Source of the DNA: Daphnia pulex
Taxonomy: Eukaryota; Arthropoda; Branchiopoda; Diplostraca; Daphniidae
Assembly (NCBI RefSeq): GCF_021134715.1
Contig: NC_060026.1
Location: forward strand, 1,860,001-1,924,000
DNA length: 64,000 nt
Direction: 5' to 3'
A program made the position numbers and the translations under genes. Positions 1-11,691 of the stretch are shown here, piece by piece. Under the pieces are notes generated by a model, which searched no databases, was not told the DNA's origin, and was given only the letters and a program-made list of their open reading frames with translations. Every line of letters begins with the position of its first letter. Within the stretch, counting starts at the first letter, position 1.

Positions 1-171
1 GTACTCCATGACGGCAGCCAAGTAGACGGGGGCGCCGGCACCGACGCGCTCAGCGTACGAGCCCTTGCGGAGCATTCGGTGGATACGACCGACGGGGAAT
101 TGAAGTCCGGCCCTGCTGGAACGGGTCTTTGACTTTCCCTTTACTTTGCCTCCTTTACCACGACCAGACAT
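1..171 (-). CDS. H2A: Histone H2A, N-terminal part (cut by window edge)
   Basis: The reverse strand from 171 encodes 57 residues beginning [20 protein letters not shown] and continuing through the H2A hallmarks [10 protein letters not shown] and [14 protein letters not shown] before running off the window. This is the basic N-terminal tail plus the first helices of the histone fold of a core nucleosome protein. It lies head to head with H2B (ATG at 507), the usual arrangement for replication-dependent H2A/H2B pairs, so both probably fire in S phase from the shared 335-base spacer. No intron is seen. The rest of the gene, including its 3' stem-loop, lies outside the window. Confidence 0.97.
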   Translation of the reverse strand, partial: MSGRGKGGKVKGKSKTRSSRAGLQFPVGRIHRMLRKGSYAERVGAGAPVYLAAVMEY

Positions 172-506
172 GTTTAGATTGAGAGTAAGTTAGCGCGGTT
201 CCTAAAATCAAGGAACGAGTGATGTATATAATATGAAAAATCGGGGTTTATATAGTCGCTTGATGTCGGATTCAGAATGCAATCTTGGTAGCCAAACAGT
301 AAACTTTTATTTGCCCCGCCTTTCTTTCATCTCTCCCCTGATTGTGTCACTAGCTCCGCCCCCAACTGAATATCTATCTGTTACACGTAAGTCTCTGGAG
401 ACGAGAGTTTTGGCTACCATCAAGTAGTGAGGGGGAGCCAGCTTCAATATAAAAACGAAATTTGAAGTGACGGTCGTTACTTTCTCAGATTTACTCAAGT
501 TCTAGA
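172..506. promoter_or_regulatory. Bidirectional H2A/H2B promoter
   Basis: This 335-base spacer separates the two divergent histone start codons. A TATA box for H2B (TATAAAAA) is at 448-455, about 52 bases before its ATG. On the other strand CTATATAAA lies at 247-255, about 75 bases before the H2A ATG. Histone pairs of this kind are normally activated together at S phase; no histone-specific factor site was confirmed. Confidence 0.75.
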
Positions 507-878
507 ATGCCCCCTAAAGTAAGCGGTAAAGCAGCGAAGAAGGCCGGCAAGGCTCAGAAGAACATTGCCAAAGGAGACAAGAAGAAGAAGCGCAAGAGGA
601 AGGAGAGCTACGCCATTTACATCTACAAAGTGTTGAAGCAGGTCCACCCCGACACTGGCATCTCCTCCAAAGCCATGACCATCATGAACAGCTTCGTCAA
701 CGACATTTTCGAGCGCATCGCTGGAGAGTCGTCTCGTCTTGCCCACTACAACAAGCGTTCGACCATCACTAGCCGGGAAATCCAGACGGCCGTCCGTCTG
801 CTTTTGCCCGGTGAGTTGGCCAAGCACGCCGTGTCTGAAGGCACCAAGGCAGTGACCAAGTACACCAGCACCAAGTAA
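507..878 (+). CDS. H2B: Histone H2B
   Basis: An intronless frame encodes 123 residues, the normal length for invertebrate H2B. The lysine-rich tail (residues 1-32, with KKKKRKRK) is followed by the histone fold starting [20 protein letters not shown] and the C-terminal helix ending AVTKYTSTK. The lysine near the C-terminus that is monoubiquitinated in other animals (in AVTKYTS) is present. The start is fixed by the TATA box 52 bases upstream and the match to family N-termini. A histone stem-loop lies 32 bases after the stop, so the mRNA is probably non-polyadenylated and replication-dependent. Confidence 0.98.
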   Translation: MPPKVSGKAAKKAGKAQKNIAKGDKKKKRKRKESYAIYIYKVLKQVHPDTGISSKAMTIMNSFVNDIFERIAGESSRLAHYNKRSTITSREIQTAVRLLLPGELAKHAVSEGTKAVTKYTSTK

Positions 879-909
879 ATTGTCTCCCGTCTTCTCTTTC
901 AACCCAAAC

Positions 910-925
910 GGCCCTTTTCAGGGCC
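910..925 (+). terminator. Histone mRNA 3' stem-loop (H2B)
   Basis: GGCCCTTTTCAGGGCC forms the canonical six-base-pair stem with a four-base loop recognised by the stem-loop binding protein. It is followed by ACCA and a purine-rich AAAGAAAAG tract resembling the downstream element that pairs with U7 snRNA. Confidence 0.95.
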
Positions 926-1477
926 ACCAAACTTTTAAAGAAAAGAAAAAAACCTTACTGCCACACAGATGTCACTTAAGTGATTAATAATACATCAATA
1001 AACAAATGAAAACGCCAAGATTTATTCCAAAACGAATGAATCCTAAGCCCTGGCAGTGTTGGTTATTCAAGGATAGCTTTTATTTATTAAGGTTTTCACT
1101 ATTACTGGAATAACTTGTATAAAAAAAATTTTTAAAAAGATGTATGGTTTACCTACGATTGGATTGTAAATAAAATTTAATCCAATTCTGGATCTTTCTA
1201 GCAATTCTGGCTTGGCTTTAATTTTTTTAAATCACAATTGTTGTGTTTTCTCTCTTTATTTTCCGAAAACACTATTGAAGAAAAATGAGAAACTTTTGGG
1301 GGAATGATTTAATATTCATCATAAACCAGTCAATTTTTTCCTGCTGGATTAGTTTTACAAGTATGACATACTTTAAAAGTGATTAAGACGTAAAACTACC
1401 CCACGCACGAAATGGCTTAAGCCAATTTTAAATGGAGACCGAAAGTTAAACGAGAACTCATTCTGTAAAATGTTTGT
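926..1477. other. Convergent spacer between H2B and H4
   Basis: This AT-rich spacer lies between the 3' ends of H2B and H4. I see no open frame with coding character and no H1 gene, so this part of the histone cluster lacks H1. Confidence 0.7.
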
Positions 1478-1493
1478 AGCCCTGAAAAGGGCC
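1478..1493 (-). terminator. Histone mRNA 3' stem-loop (H4)
   Basis: On the reverse strand the sequence reads GGCCCTTTTCAGGGCT, the same stem-loop as for H2B and H3 except that the basal pair is G-U. It lies 38 bases past the H4 stop codon. Confidence 0.93.
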
Positions 1494-1531
1494 GATTGAA
1501 TTGAGATCGGAGTCTAAATGAAAATAATTGT

Positions 1532-2564
<1,033 letters not shown>

Positions 2565-2593
2565 GCTATTCGATTCCCTTTTACCAACAAATC

Positions 2594-2609
2594 GGCCCTT
2601 TTCAGGGCC
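2594..2609 (+). terminator. Histone mRNA 3' stem-loop (H3)
   Basis: GGCCCTTTTCAGGGCC is identical to the H2B element and is followed by ACCA and AAAGAAAAG, as expected for U7-dependent 3' processing. Confidence 0.95.
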
Positions 2610-2913
2610 ACCATAAACAAAGAAAAGATTGACTTACCTCTGTTGTTTGAGTGATAAAAGCGTATGCCACAAATTGGGTGTTTAACGTCCAATAAAAAAA
2701 AGTCACAAAGCAAATTTTAATTATCAACAGCGGCCACTTTGGTCCAACTGTCACTTAGCATGTGTTTACTTTACACACACACAAGATAAGGAATACGGGT
2801 TGTGTTGAAGTACTTTCTGCATTCTTCCAAGTCGCCATCCGGTACCAGAGCTTACCAGGTGGCCCCTGCAGGTGGTAGTTTGAATTTGAAACCAACGAAA
2901 TACGAATTACATT
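2610..2913. other. Spacer between H3 and AHI1
   Basis: This is the convergent gap between H3 (+) and AHI1 (-). I see only AT-rich sequence and a short CA tract near 2776; nothing else is recognised. Confidence 0.6.
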
Positions 2914-5591
2914 TTATTTTTCCAACGATTTTTTATGCGATTCGGACCAGGCCATGACTAGATCAAGTTTTTTGAAAATTCTTTCTAATTTATCCAGCGT
3001 AGGTGTGCAATTTCCTCCTTGTGAGATATTATTCTTTGAAATATTCTCGATCGGGGAAACGGCGCTTTGCACTGTACGAGGAAATGTTATCAAGGAAAAC
3101 CCTTCAATTCCAGTATCGGCTGCGTTAAATTCCAAAACTGAAAGACCCGAGCTCAATGAACACAAGGCTATGGCGTGACAAGTGGGGTGGAAAGCGACCG
3201 CCATGACGGGATCAATTGTAGACGTGGCCAAGGTTGTAACGGCTACAAGATCACCCCGCTCCAAATCAAACCAGTGAACAGAACCATCCTCACTGCCGGA
3301 TATCACGTAACCACCGCACGGACTGATGCTACTTGCCAGTCTCAGCCTGCCAACAACATTTCCATATCAAATATTGATTATCAGTTTAAATGATGAATGA
3401 TAATGCTTTTCGCCAGAGCTAGACTATGCCTGTATGCTATTAGACTATACCTTGGGTTATAGATGCCACTGTACGAAATCAATTTAAGACCCGACTTTGG
3501 CTCGAGCAAACACATCTTACTTCCTCTGTAGTGGACTAGTAATCTGCCTCCAGAAGGATGAAAGCAGAGGCAGTTGATGGGAGTTTCATTGCGATATTCT
3601 TCACTAGATTCGTTGAGGATCCTGTTGATTGAAGAGGGAAAAAAAGTCTAATAATTATCACGTAATATTACAATAAAAAATAACAAATACTTTTCAAAAT
3701 GTAAGCCAGAAATGGTCGAGTTCCAGACACAAATGGAACCTTTCGCATCTGCGCTAAATAATCTTCCATGGGAGTCCCAGCAGAGGCTGTTGATCGGTGC
3801 CCTGTGCTGGACATAGGTGCTTATTAGACGAGGTGTCGATGAATTTAATTCCCATAACCGGATCAGCTGATCGAAACATCCAGTGACTACACGGTCGTCG
3901 GATTCGCCGAAACGGGCGCTGTACACGTAAGCTGGATGAGGCAAAACCACGTCATTGGAATCGTTCCAAACTCGAGCAGTGCAGTCCGCACCGCAGGAAA
4001 GTAAACGCCAACCCTTTCCGCCTTCATTCTTGTTCCATTCAAGATCATACACATTGCCCTGATGTCCTTTTAGATGCAAAGAAATAACTGAGTTTTGATA
4101 CACCATGATATCTCCAGTTGACAAAGCGAAGGCTAAAGATGATCCATCTGAGCGGTAACAGGCAATTAAGGCTCCTGCCGCAGCAGACTCGTATGTAAAG
4201 CCTCGTCTGGTGGGAAGTTTGAATGGCTGTCCGCTGAGCCGGCCTCCTCGTAATGGACTGGTTACGTTGAATCGACTTTCCTCCGTCACGGTTGAACTTT
4301 TAGAACTGCCGGAAGATAGCAGCGTGACGTAAAGAGTTGCTGGATACTTTTCTTTCTGTGCGCTATTAAACCAATTGAAGAGGTCGCTAATAGTCGGCCT
4401 AGGTGTTGCGTGTCCGAATAAGCGACGCGCAGGCGTTTTATACAGCTGAAGTTGAAGTTTCTTGCCTATGTGTTTGACGCCAGTTCTTGACATGGGGCGC
4501 AAAAACCCCCAAGCCAATAAAGAGCTAACTGTCGTGTTGGGTTCACTCACTAATTCGAATAAGAAAAGGATTTCTGATAAATATTTGTCTGCATCCAAGT
4601 CAAAAACCATTTCTTGATTCCATTCCGGCAGAGCATTGGACTTAATGGAGACTTGATGAGGACTATGGGCAATACATGATCCTATACATTGCGGTGAAAC
4701 GGGGACCTTATTGTTCACCATGTAACGACCTGTCTTGCAACTGACGACATGAACCACAATCAGTGGTTGACTTTTAGGTTGATCTAAAATCAATCTGTCA
4801 CACTGGTGGACAACAATTTTCAAGATACTGTGCTCCAATGACAAAGTTTCATTCGATTCTTGATAACCAGCACTGTTCTCTTCTTCTATATTGTGATCTG
4901 ATGATGAACTTGCTGAACTGTACAGGTTCTTCACTGATGTTTGTCTACTATTCTTGTGACTTTCTTTATTAGAATTTATCTTTCCTGGATGAGATGAAGA
5001 AATTGAAGTTCTTGTGTGTAGGGTACCAACAGAAGGTGCCACACTTAAAACATTGTCACTATTATTTTCATCGTCACTGCTGTTTGTTATTGCTGGTGAA
5101 GTCCTTCTTTCATGATGTATGGTTGCTCGCTCAACTGAAGATGAATGCACAAGTTCTGGAGAATTACTGGAACTTTTCACTTTCTTAAGCTTTTCAGAAT
5201 TTAAAGAGCTGGAGCAGCTGCTCATTTCATTCTGCTGCTCATCTTCATACCAAAAAGAGGGGTTGGTATGGGATTTCACTTTCACTAAATTTTGTTGAAG
5301 GCCTACATTGATGATAGTTTTGTTTTGCACGGAAGAAAGCTCACGTAGCTCTACGTGTTCTTTAACACTGTTACGGTGTTTTTCTTGTTTCTTGAATCGA
5401 TGCCTCTTGGATTGATTCGTCTGTTTTGTTTTTCTTTCCTGAACTTCTTCGCTAGACGAATTTGCACTTCCCAGTAGAGCTTCAAAGTCTTTACGAGTGC
5501 TCTCAAGCACTGAAATGGGCGAGGATGGTAAAATTTGCAATCTGTCTTCAGGCTTCATCTTGCTAAAGTAACGAATCGCTGAATCAAACAC
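2914..5591 (-). CDS. AHI1: AHI1 / jouberin, ciliary transition-zone WD40 protein
   Basis: Three exons (5591-3691, 3621-3451, 3346-2914) join in frame into 834 residues. Residues 1-250 are low-complexity and charged. About 254-400 form the AHI1-specific globular region (LKIVVHQCDRLIL, then an aromatic YPATLYVTL stretch). WD40 repeats run from about 460 to 775 (for example HQGNVYDLEWN, LSCGADCTARVWN, GCFDQLIRLWEL, SGSEDGSVHWF). A predicted helical tail follows. Order and motifs match vertebrate AHI1, which acts at the ciliary transition zone with the MKS complex and is mutated in Joubert syndrome. The C-terminal SH3 domain of vertebrate AHI1 is absent. In crustaceans the likely site of action is ciliated sensory neurons (inference). 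It lies 198 bases downstream of RAD54B on the same strand. Confidence 0.9.
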
Positions 5592-5789
5592 TGACTACCG
5601 CAGGTTTGTTATGATGTTATTGCGCGTTGCTATGGCAACGCCAAATGGACCATGACAACAACCGGAAATCCCTATAGCTGTATGATAACTTACTCTTGGA
5701 GGCAAAGCAATTATGTATTGCAACTCAAAAAAGAAACAAAATTCTATATTAAATGAACGTTTAAACATATTAATTACGTAAAAAATGTG

Positions 5790-8700
5790 TTAATTGTTGG
5801 TGGTGCCGGAAACACAACGTAGAACGAAGGTGACATTTTCCAGCGCCGATTCTAGACAAACGTCCTGTAAAACATTTTGGAATAAAAGAACTTGAGCAAA
5901 AATGAAGCAAAGAATGCATACGAAATATTGAATTACCTCAAAAATCCCACTACTGAAGGGTTGTCCGAAATGCTGCCAATCCATGAGCTGATCGACGGTT
6001 TTGTGTGATTCTTTCTTTTTGTTGCAAGGAGTGCCAAGCTGACAGTCGCGATCATCGTCTAAATCAAAGTCATAGTCGTCTAATTCAGGAGGAATTGGGC
6101 TTACTCCTTTCTGAGTGCACTGGCAACTGATTAGATCATGAGTGTCGCAATCAGTGTCTTCCCTCAGAGTAAACAGGTCCTAAAAACCATTAAAAAAAAA
6201 TCTTTAGTAAATTCCAGAAAGAACACATGCTAAGGAAGTGGATATAGACCTTGAGTTCTTCTCTAGTGAAATGGCCTTGCGTAGAGTCTCGAGCATCAAC
6301 GATAGCACCACTCAATCCTTGCTTAAGAATTTGTCGCTGGAAAATTTTTTCTTCAATTGTTCCAGTCGTGAGCAATCTAGTAAGTCAATATTTTAGTTTA
6401 AAAAATTAAGTCCATATAATTCATTTCTTGGTTCCATCAAACCTGTAAATTTGTACCGTCCTTTTCTGTCCTTCTCGCCAAATTCGAGCCATCGCTTGCA
6501 TATCATTTGCTGGGTTCCAATCAATATCATAAAGGATAAGTCGTGATGCTCCGATCAAATTTAAACCTACTCCGCCAGCCTTTGAACTCAATAAAAAAAT
6601 TCCTAAAGATACCATTTCAATTAATTAAAGTAAAATCCTTCGAAGATAAGAAAAATTACGATCAGCTCCTTGAGGGTCGTTAAATCGATCAACAATTCCC
6701 ATTCGGGTATTAGTTGGAGTGCTTCCATCTAATCTGACAAAGCTGTATTTCCGCTCAGTGCAAGACTCACCAAAAAGATCTAGCATCTGTAATCACAAGA
6801 TAATCCTATTGGTATAAAGTCTAAATTGGAAATTAAGAAGCAAAATACCTTTGTCGAGTAGGAAACTAAAATGATTTTCTCTTTGGTATTTTTCATAAGA
6901 GAATCTAGAATAGCAAATGTAACTACAAATTTTCCTGATGCATCACGAGATTGGATTTGGGAACTATCCTCTTTGTAATTTTCTTGCCACATTTCTGAGC
7001 ACTCAAAATCATCGATTTCCGAGTCCTCGTTTTGCTCCTGTAAAAATTGTTTGTTTAATTCAAATTACTTTTAGTTCAAATCACAACTTAAGTGCCTACC
7101 TCAGCATGTTTTCTCGTTGCCGCGAATAGTGTGGGATGATTGCACAGTTTGCGCAACGCAAGGATGAATGATAACTGGTCGTTACCAGTCTGTGTTGATG
7201 AAAGAATTGAACGGACCGCTGATGAATCCAGCACATTGCGATACAAGTCCACCTATGATGAGCAAACAGAATAACATGTTAAAATTTGACATATGAACTG
7301 TAATCTAATGAAGATCATTACTTGAACACATGTTGGTTTACAAAAGATGACGCTTTCTACTTTTGGAGGTAGATGGGCGTTCATGACTTCCTGAGTGCGA
7401 CGTAAAACAAACTGTGATGTTAAGTGACTTAGCTCGGATGCGCAGCTTTCACCAAGTTCCCGTTGATCCTCATCGCATTCAGGCTGTTGAAGAGCGACGA
7501 TTGGTTCCTCATAGGTTCGGCGAAATGCTGTTAAAAGAATCATGGAAATAATGGTGTGTTTAGAACCCAACTAGTTTTAAAAAGATTAATTACAAGATAA
7601 GCTTCCTAAAATGCCAGGATTGACAAAGTCAGCCAAGGAGAAAAATTCTTTCAAATCATTTTGAACAGGGGTTCCAGTCAACAGGACTTTCCTGTTAGTA
7701 TCTAGTTGTGAGAGCAGCTATATGAAATAAGACTTTGATTAAACTCTGCTGCAAACTAAAATGCAACTTAAATTACCGATGATGTTTTATTGCCCGCATT
7801 CTTTAATCGATGTCCTTCGTCGCAAACAACCATATCAAAATTAATTTGCTGTATTTCATCAAAGCAGCGGACTAGCATTTCATACGACACCACCATGACG
7901 GGGGATACAAGATGTTTCAAAAACTCTATCGGTCGATTTTGCTGGAATAAAAAAAAAATGGTTTTGGTTCTTTAAATGCAGGAAAAGAGAAATACCTGAT
8001 CAGCAGTAAAAACAGTTATCCGCTCTCGACCTAACCAACGACGAAATTCTTTTTCCCAATTTTTGACCAAACTTGACGGTGTAACGATCAAAACACGTTG
8101 AATTGTCGGTCGTCCATTATAAGGACCTTGCTGAAGTAAAATCCTGTTCAAAAAGTTAAGGATGAAATAGTAATGAACCACAAAAACAGTATTGATTGTT
8201 ACCATATGAGAGTGATACATTGCAATGTTTTACCCAGACCCATTTCGTCGGCTAATATAGCTCCGTACATGTTTGGTGTTTTGAAGCCCATCAAACATTC
8301 ATACATGAAAACCACACCCTCACGCTGATGAGGACGAAGATTCTTGCTAAGCATCGGATCCACAACAACGTCAACGATGACTGTCCCACGTTGCGATTCT
8401 TTCCACTATAAGAATCGAATGACTTTATCACTTCAGTGAACAATAACATTAATCGAAACACAAACCTGAATGTCAGTAGGCGGCCGAGGCATGACCAGAG
8501 CTGAAGGGTGGTTAGGGTTGTATCTGGGTTTGATTTCGTTCACTCCTTGATTAATCTTGGGTGCTATATGTCCAGCTTTAAGTAGAGGGGGCACAAATTC
8601 TTTGTTTGATAGACGAGAACTTGTTTGTGATTTAGTCTCACATGAATTTTGACTAGAACCATGCCCACTCACGCCGGCAGTTTCAACAATTTCATCTTGA

Positions 8701-10238
8701 ATCTTTAAGGAAAACCAATGTAAACTCAACAGAAACAATTTTGTAATTAGTTAAGGAACTTACCAAAACTTCTTTTCCACCAACTTTTAATATCTTTCCG
8801 TTTTCGAGCTCTTGAAGTTGCGCAAGTTTGAATCCTGTAGCTCGACCGATTTCTTTTCCCGCCATGTTCTGAATTTCAATTATCTCGTGCAAATGACTAA
8901 ATGACCAATTACGGAATTCTATGCGATATTAATACCTTAAGAATAACTCCTCTATCTTTCACAACCAGGACAGCTTCTTCTTCCCAATTCTTGTGCTTTT
9001 TCGTCGAAGCTTTGCACCAAAATACATTATACTGTCTGCAATAAAATCAGGTCAATACAAGAAATTATTTTAAACAAGAATACAACGAACAAATGACATT
9101 GGTATGAATGAACCATATTTTAATTCCATACTTTACAGCTTCCAGTAACGATGGATTCTTCTCAACAAGCACTCGGTGTGAGGCGTTTTCTGCAGAATCT
9201 CCGTTTTTCTTGTTATTTCCTAAAAGTTCCAGAACATCTTGTGAACTTCTCAGTTTTTGCAAAGGTGCGCACTGAGATTGATTTATCTGAGGTGAATTTA
9301 GGCTTTCGAATTGATAAGAACGATAATTAGAAGGTTTGTATGAATAATTGTTAAAAACATTCATATTACTTCCGCGTTACTTCTTTTTGAGGAGGACGGT
9401 AATTTGAAGAAAAAGCGGATTTTACTTCTACTTTTGATTTAATCACAGACGAAATTTGACCCGAACTGGTACCGCTCAAACCGGAAGACTCAACAATTGG
9501 GTCCTGGATCTATAATAAAAAGCAAATGTCATTATGAACGTTTCCCATATTACGCAAGGCGACTTACAAGAACTTCTCGACCACCAACTTTCAATACACT
9601 CCCATATGCGAGTTCCTCAAGTTGCGCAAGTCTATAACCATTTGCTTTGCCAATTTCTTTTCCTTTCATGTCCTAGAAGAAAAATTAATAGCAGCCTGGT
9701 TATGCATTTACTTATCACTATGAATTATGAAAATACCTTTAGAATCACTCCCCTGTCTTTCACAACCAGAACAGCTTCTTCTTCCCAGTTCTTATTTTTC
9801 TTCATAGTAGCTTGGCACCAAAATACACTGTACTGTCTTGTTGATTACAGGCAAATAAAAAAGTTGATGAATTAATACACCGCAATGTAACATTAGTAAT
9901 TAGCTAAGATACATACTTGACACCATCCACTGGTTTCATAACATTCTTTTCAATGAGCAATTGGGGTTCATTATTCTTCATTGGACCCATACTTTTGGGG
10001 TTATTTTCCAAAAGTTCCAGAACATCTTGTGAACTTCTTTGTGTGTTAACCTTTTTTGAAGGATCAAAACATGATGCATTGGTAAGGCCACCAATTAACG
10101 AAGTTCCTCCAACATTGTCTACATAACAAAAATAATTTTTAACTATGTCATATAACTACCAATGTTAAACCTACCGATCCTTAGACGTTTTGCTGCTGGG
10201 GTACCTCCAAGTTGTGATGGAGCAAGTGACCGCCTCAT
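5790..10238 (-). CDS. RAD54B: RAD54B, SNF2-family recombination translocase
   Basis: Twenty-one exons, all with GT-AG borders and consistent phase, give about 1038 residues (human about 910). The start [12 protein letters not shown] matches vertebrate RAD54B. SNF2 motifs are intact: Walker A DEMGLGKT (about 452-459), DEGH box (about 557-560), [16 protein letters not shown], and helicase-[27 protein letters not shown] followed by RIWREGQKR. The end [17 protein letters not shown] also matches. RAD54B drives ATP-dependent Rad51/Dmc1-mediated strand exchange in the nucleus. Exons from the ATG: 10238-10175, 10118-9917, 9836-9737, 9672-9568, 9509-9381, 9286-9132, 9035-8936, 8868-8764, 8702-8466, 8405-8203, 8143-7996, 7941-7777, 7717-7594, 7527-7322, 7252-7100, 7037-6849, 6786-6660, 6602-6443, 6376-6250, 6179-5937, 5864-5790. 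Exons 2-5 and 6-9 are an internal duplication. The exon 5/6 border is least certain. Confidence 0.93.
8466..10118 (-). repeat. Tandem four-exon duplication inside RAD54B
   Basis: Copy 1 is exons 2-5 (10118-9381) and copy 2 is exons 6-9 (9286-8466). Both contain [10 protein letters not shown] in the first exon, a 100-base exon (QYSVFWC versus QYNVFWC, both continuing [18 protein letters not shown]), a 105-base exon (GKEIG..LAQL.EL..LKVGG.EVL), and an exon starting IQD.IVE. Equivalent exons have the same length and phase. By-eye identity over the 86 core residues is about 70%. Confidence 0.9.
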
Positions 10239-11008
10239 ATTCTTTACTTATTCACGTGTTCCTTTGTGCTTTTTTCTCAACAAAATGTAAAAAGGATTCT
10301 TTTGTCCATCAACTTTGGAATGTTTATCTGAAACCCTTGTTCCATGTGTAACGGCCGTTGACAGTGTTTTATGGTTTTGGAATTACACCGTTCAAATCAA
10401 ACAATAGTTGTTTGTTAATTTTCTTTCGTTAACTATTGCCTTGAGTTTATTCGATTGGGTTTATGAGCTTACAGTTCTTTGAAGTCTGTAATTGATTTCC
10501 TACTTCTTATTCTTGCATTTCGAAGGCAATGATGTTTTCGACTGCTTTCGCGCTTAGCCAATACATGTTTTCCGGGAAACGGCGAGACATCTATGAATGA
10601 AACATAAAACTTGCTCCACATTACTATGCACTTGTAAGGTTTGCAAAAGCCCCCAAAATAAATAAATAAATAAATAAATCATCATATAATTAAATTTCGC
10701 AAAATTGAATGCCCAATTCTTTGATTTGTGTAAAAGGTTGAAACACAATCGCTGTTATTCTAACGCAATGCTAAATTTACGCACTTGGCGCGACTTCTAA
10801 TGTTGTTTTAGTCGTCTCTCGTCTGCCTTTTTAACTTCAAAGCTTTGAATATTTGAATTGAAATAACAGTTGGGATTTTCCTACAGTAGAGTAAAATTTT
10901 AGTCGTCTCTCGTCTGCCTTTTTAACTTCAAAGCTTTGAATATTTGAATTGAAATAACAGTTGGGATTTTCCTACAGTAGAGTAAAATCTAAATATTGTT
11001 ACAGTACA
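10239..11008. promoter_or_regulatory. Divergent promoter region, RAD54B / survivin
   Basis: This 770-base gap lies between the RAD54B start (-) and the survivin start (+). It contains an (AAAT)n run near 10659-10678 and the 91-base tandem duplication at 10806-10988 that abuts the survivin start. No TATA box is obvious in either direction. Confidence 0.55.
10806..10988 (+). repeat. 91-base perfect tandem duplication next to survivin
   Basis: Two adjacent copies (10806-10896 and 10897-10987/8) appear identical by eye, from TTTTAGTCGTCTCTCGTC to CTACAGTAGAGTAAAAT. Each copy includes AGCTTTGAATATTTGAATTG, so TTTGAA occurs twice per copy. The survivin ATG is 21 bases beyond the second copy. Confidence 0.95.
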
Positions 11009-11691
11009 ATGACTACCGAATTAACACTAAAATTGGATGATATTCATTTCAATGTGTTGTCGGAAATGGTGTATGAAGAAAACCGATTGAGCACTTTTTT
11101 AAAAAATCGACAGTGGCCTTTCTTGGAAGACTGCAATTGCACTCCTGAGAAGGTAAACACACTAACCTTCAATTTCAATTGGAAGATTTGTTGTTTAAGC
11201 ATTTGTGTATAATAGATGGCTACAGCAGGGTTCTACTGGTGTGGCTCTGAGAGTCAGCCCGATCTAGTGAGGTGTTTTGTTTGTCTTAAAGATTTTGAAG
11301 GCTGGGAGCCCAACGATATCCCTAAGTATAAACAAATCAATGCAAGTCTGTTAGTTCAACCATGAATTTAACCATTTCTGTTTTAGGGGTGAACATAAAA
11401 GGCTCAGCCCTCAGTGTCCCTATGTTAAGTTGGGAAAGGATGATCAGGAAAATTGTACAGTGAAAGAGATGATGGAGTTGTGTCAAAAAAGTTTAATCAA
11501 CTTTATCGTGAGTATTCCATACCTGATAGATATGAATGTTTTTACATCATTAAAACTGTGTGTCTTGTTATTGTCTATTTCTACAGGAAAAAGTATTTAA
11601 CACACAAGTAGAGCAGTATACAAATCTGGCTAAAGAAATTTCCAACAAACTAGAATTTTTGGGGGAAAGTAACATGGATGTATCTGATTAA
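11009..11691 (+). CDS. BIRC5: Survivin-like single-BIR protein (BIRC5 / deterin)
   Basis: Four exons (11009-11152, 11216-11325, 11387-11507, 11587-11691) encode 159 residues; human survivin has 142. One BIR domain spans about residues 25-100 and has the complete zinc set C68, C71, H88 and C95 (spacing C-x2-C-x16-H-x6-C). A helical tail follows (about 105-159), as in survivin, which uses it to bind borealin and INCENP in the chromosomal passenger complex. The role is chromosome segregation and cytokinesis, with possible anti-apoptotic activity. No RING or second BIR is present. A polyadenylation signal AATAAA lies at 11716-11721. The gene is divergent from RAD54B, and its upstream region is duplicated. 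Confidence 0.92.

Noticed and set aside
495..902. Long antisense open frame across H2B (and a similar one across H3 at 2124-2495)
   Set aside because: They mirror highly conserved histone codons with GC-rich third positions; no independent coding evidence.
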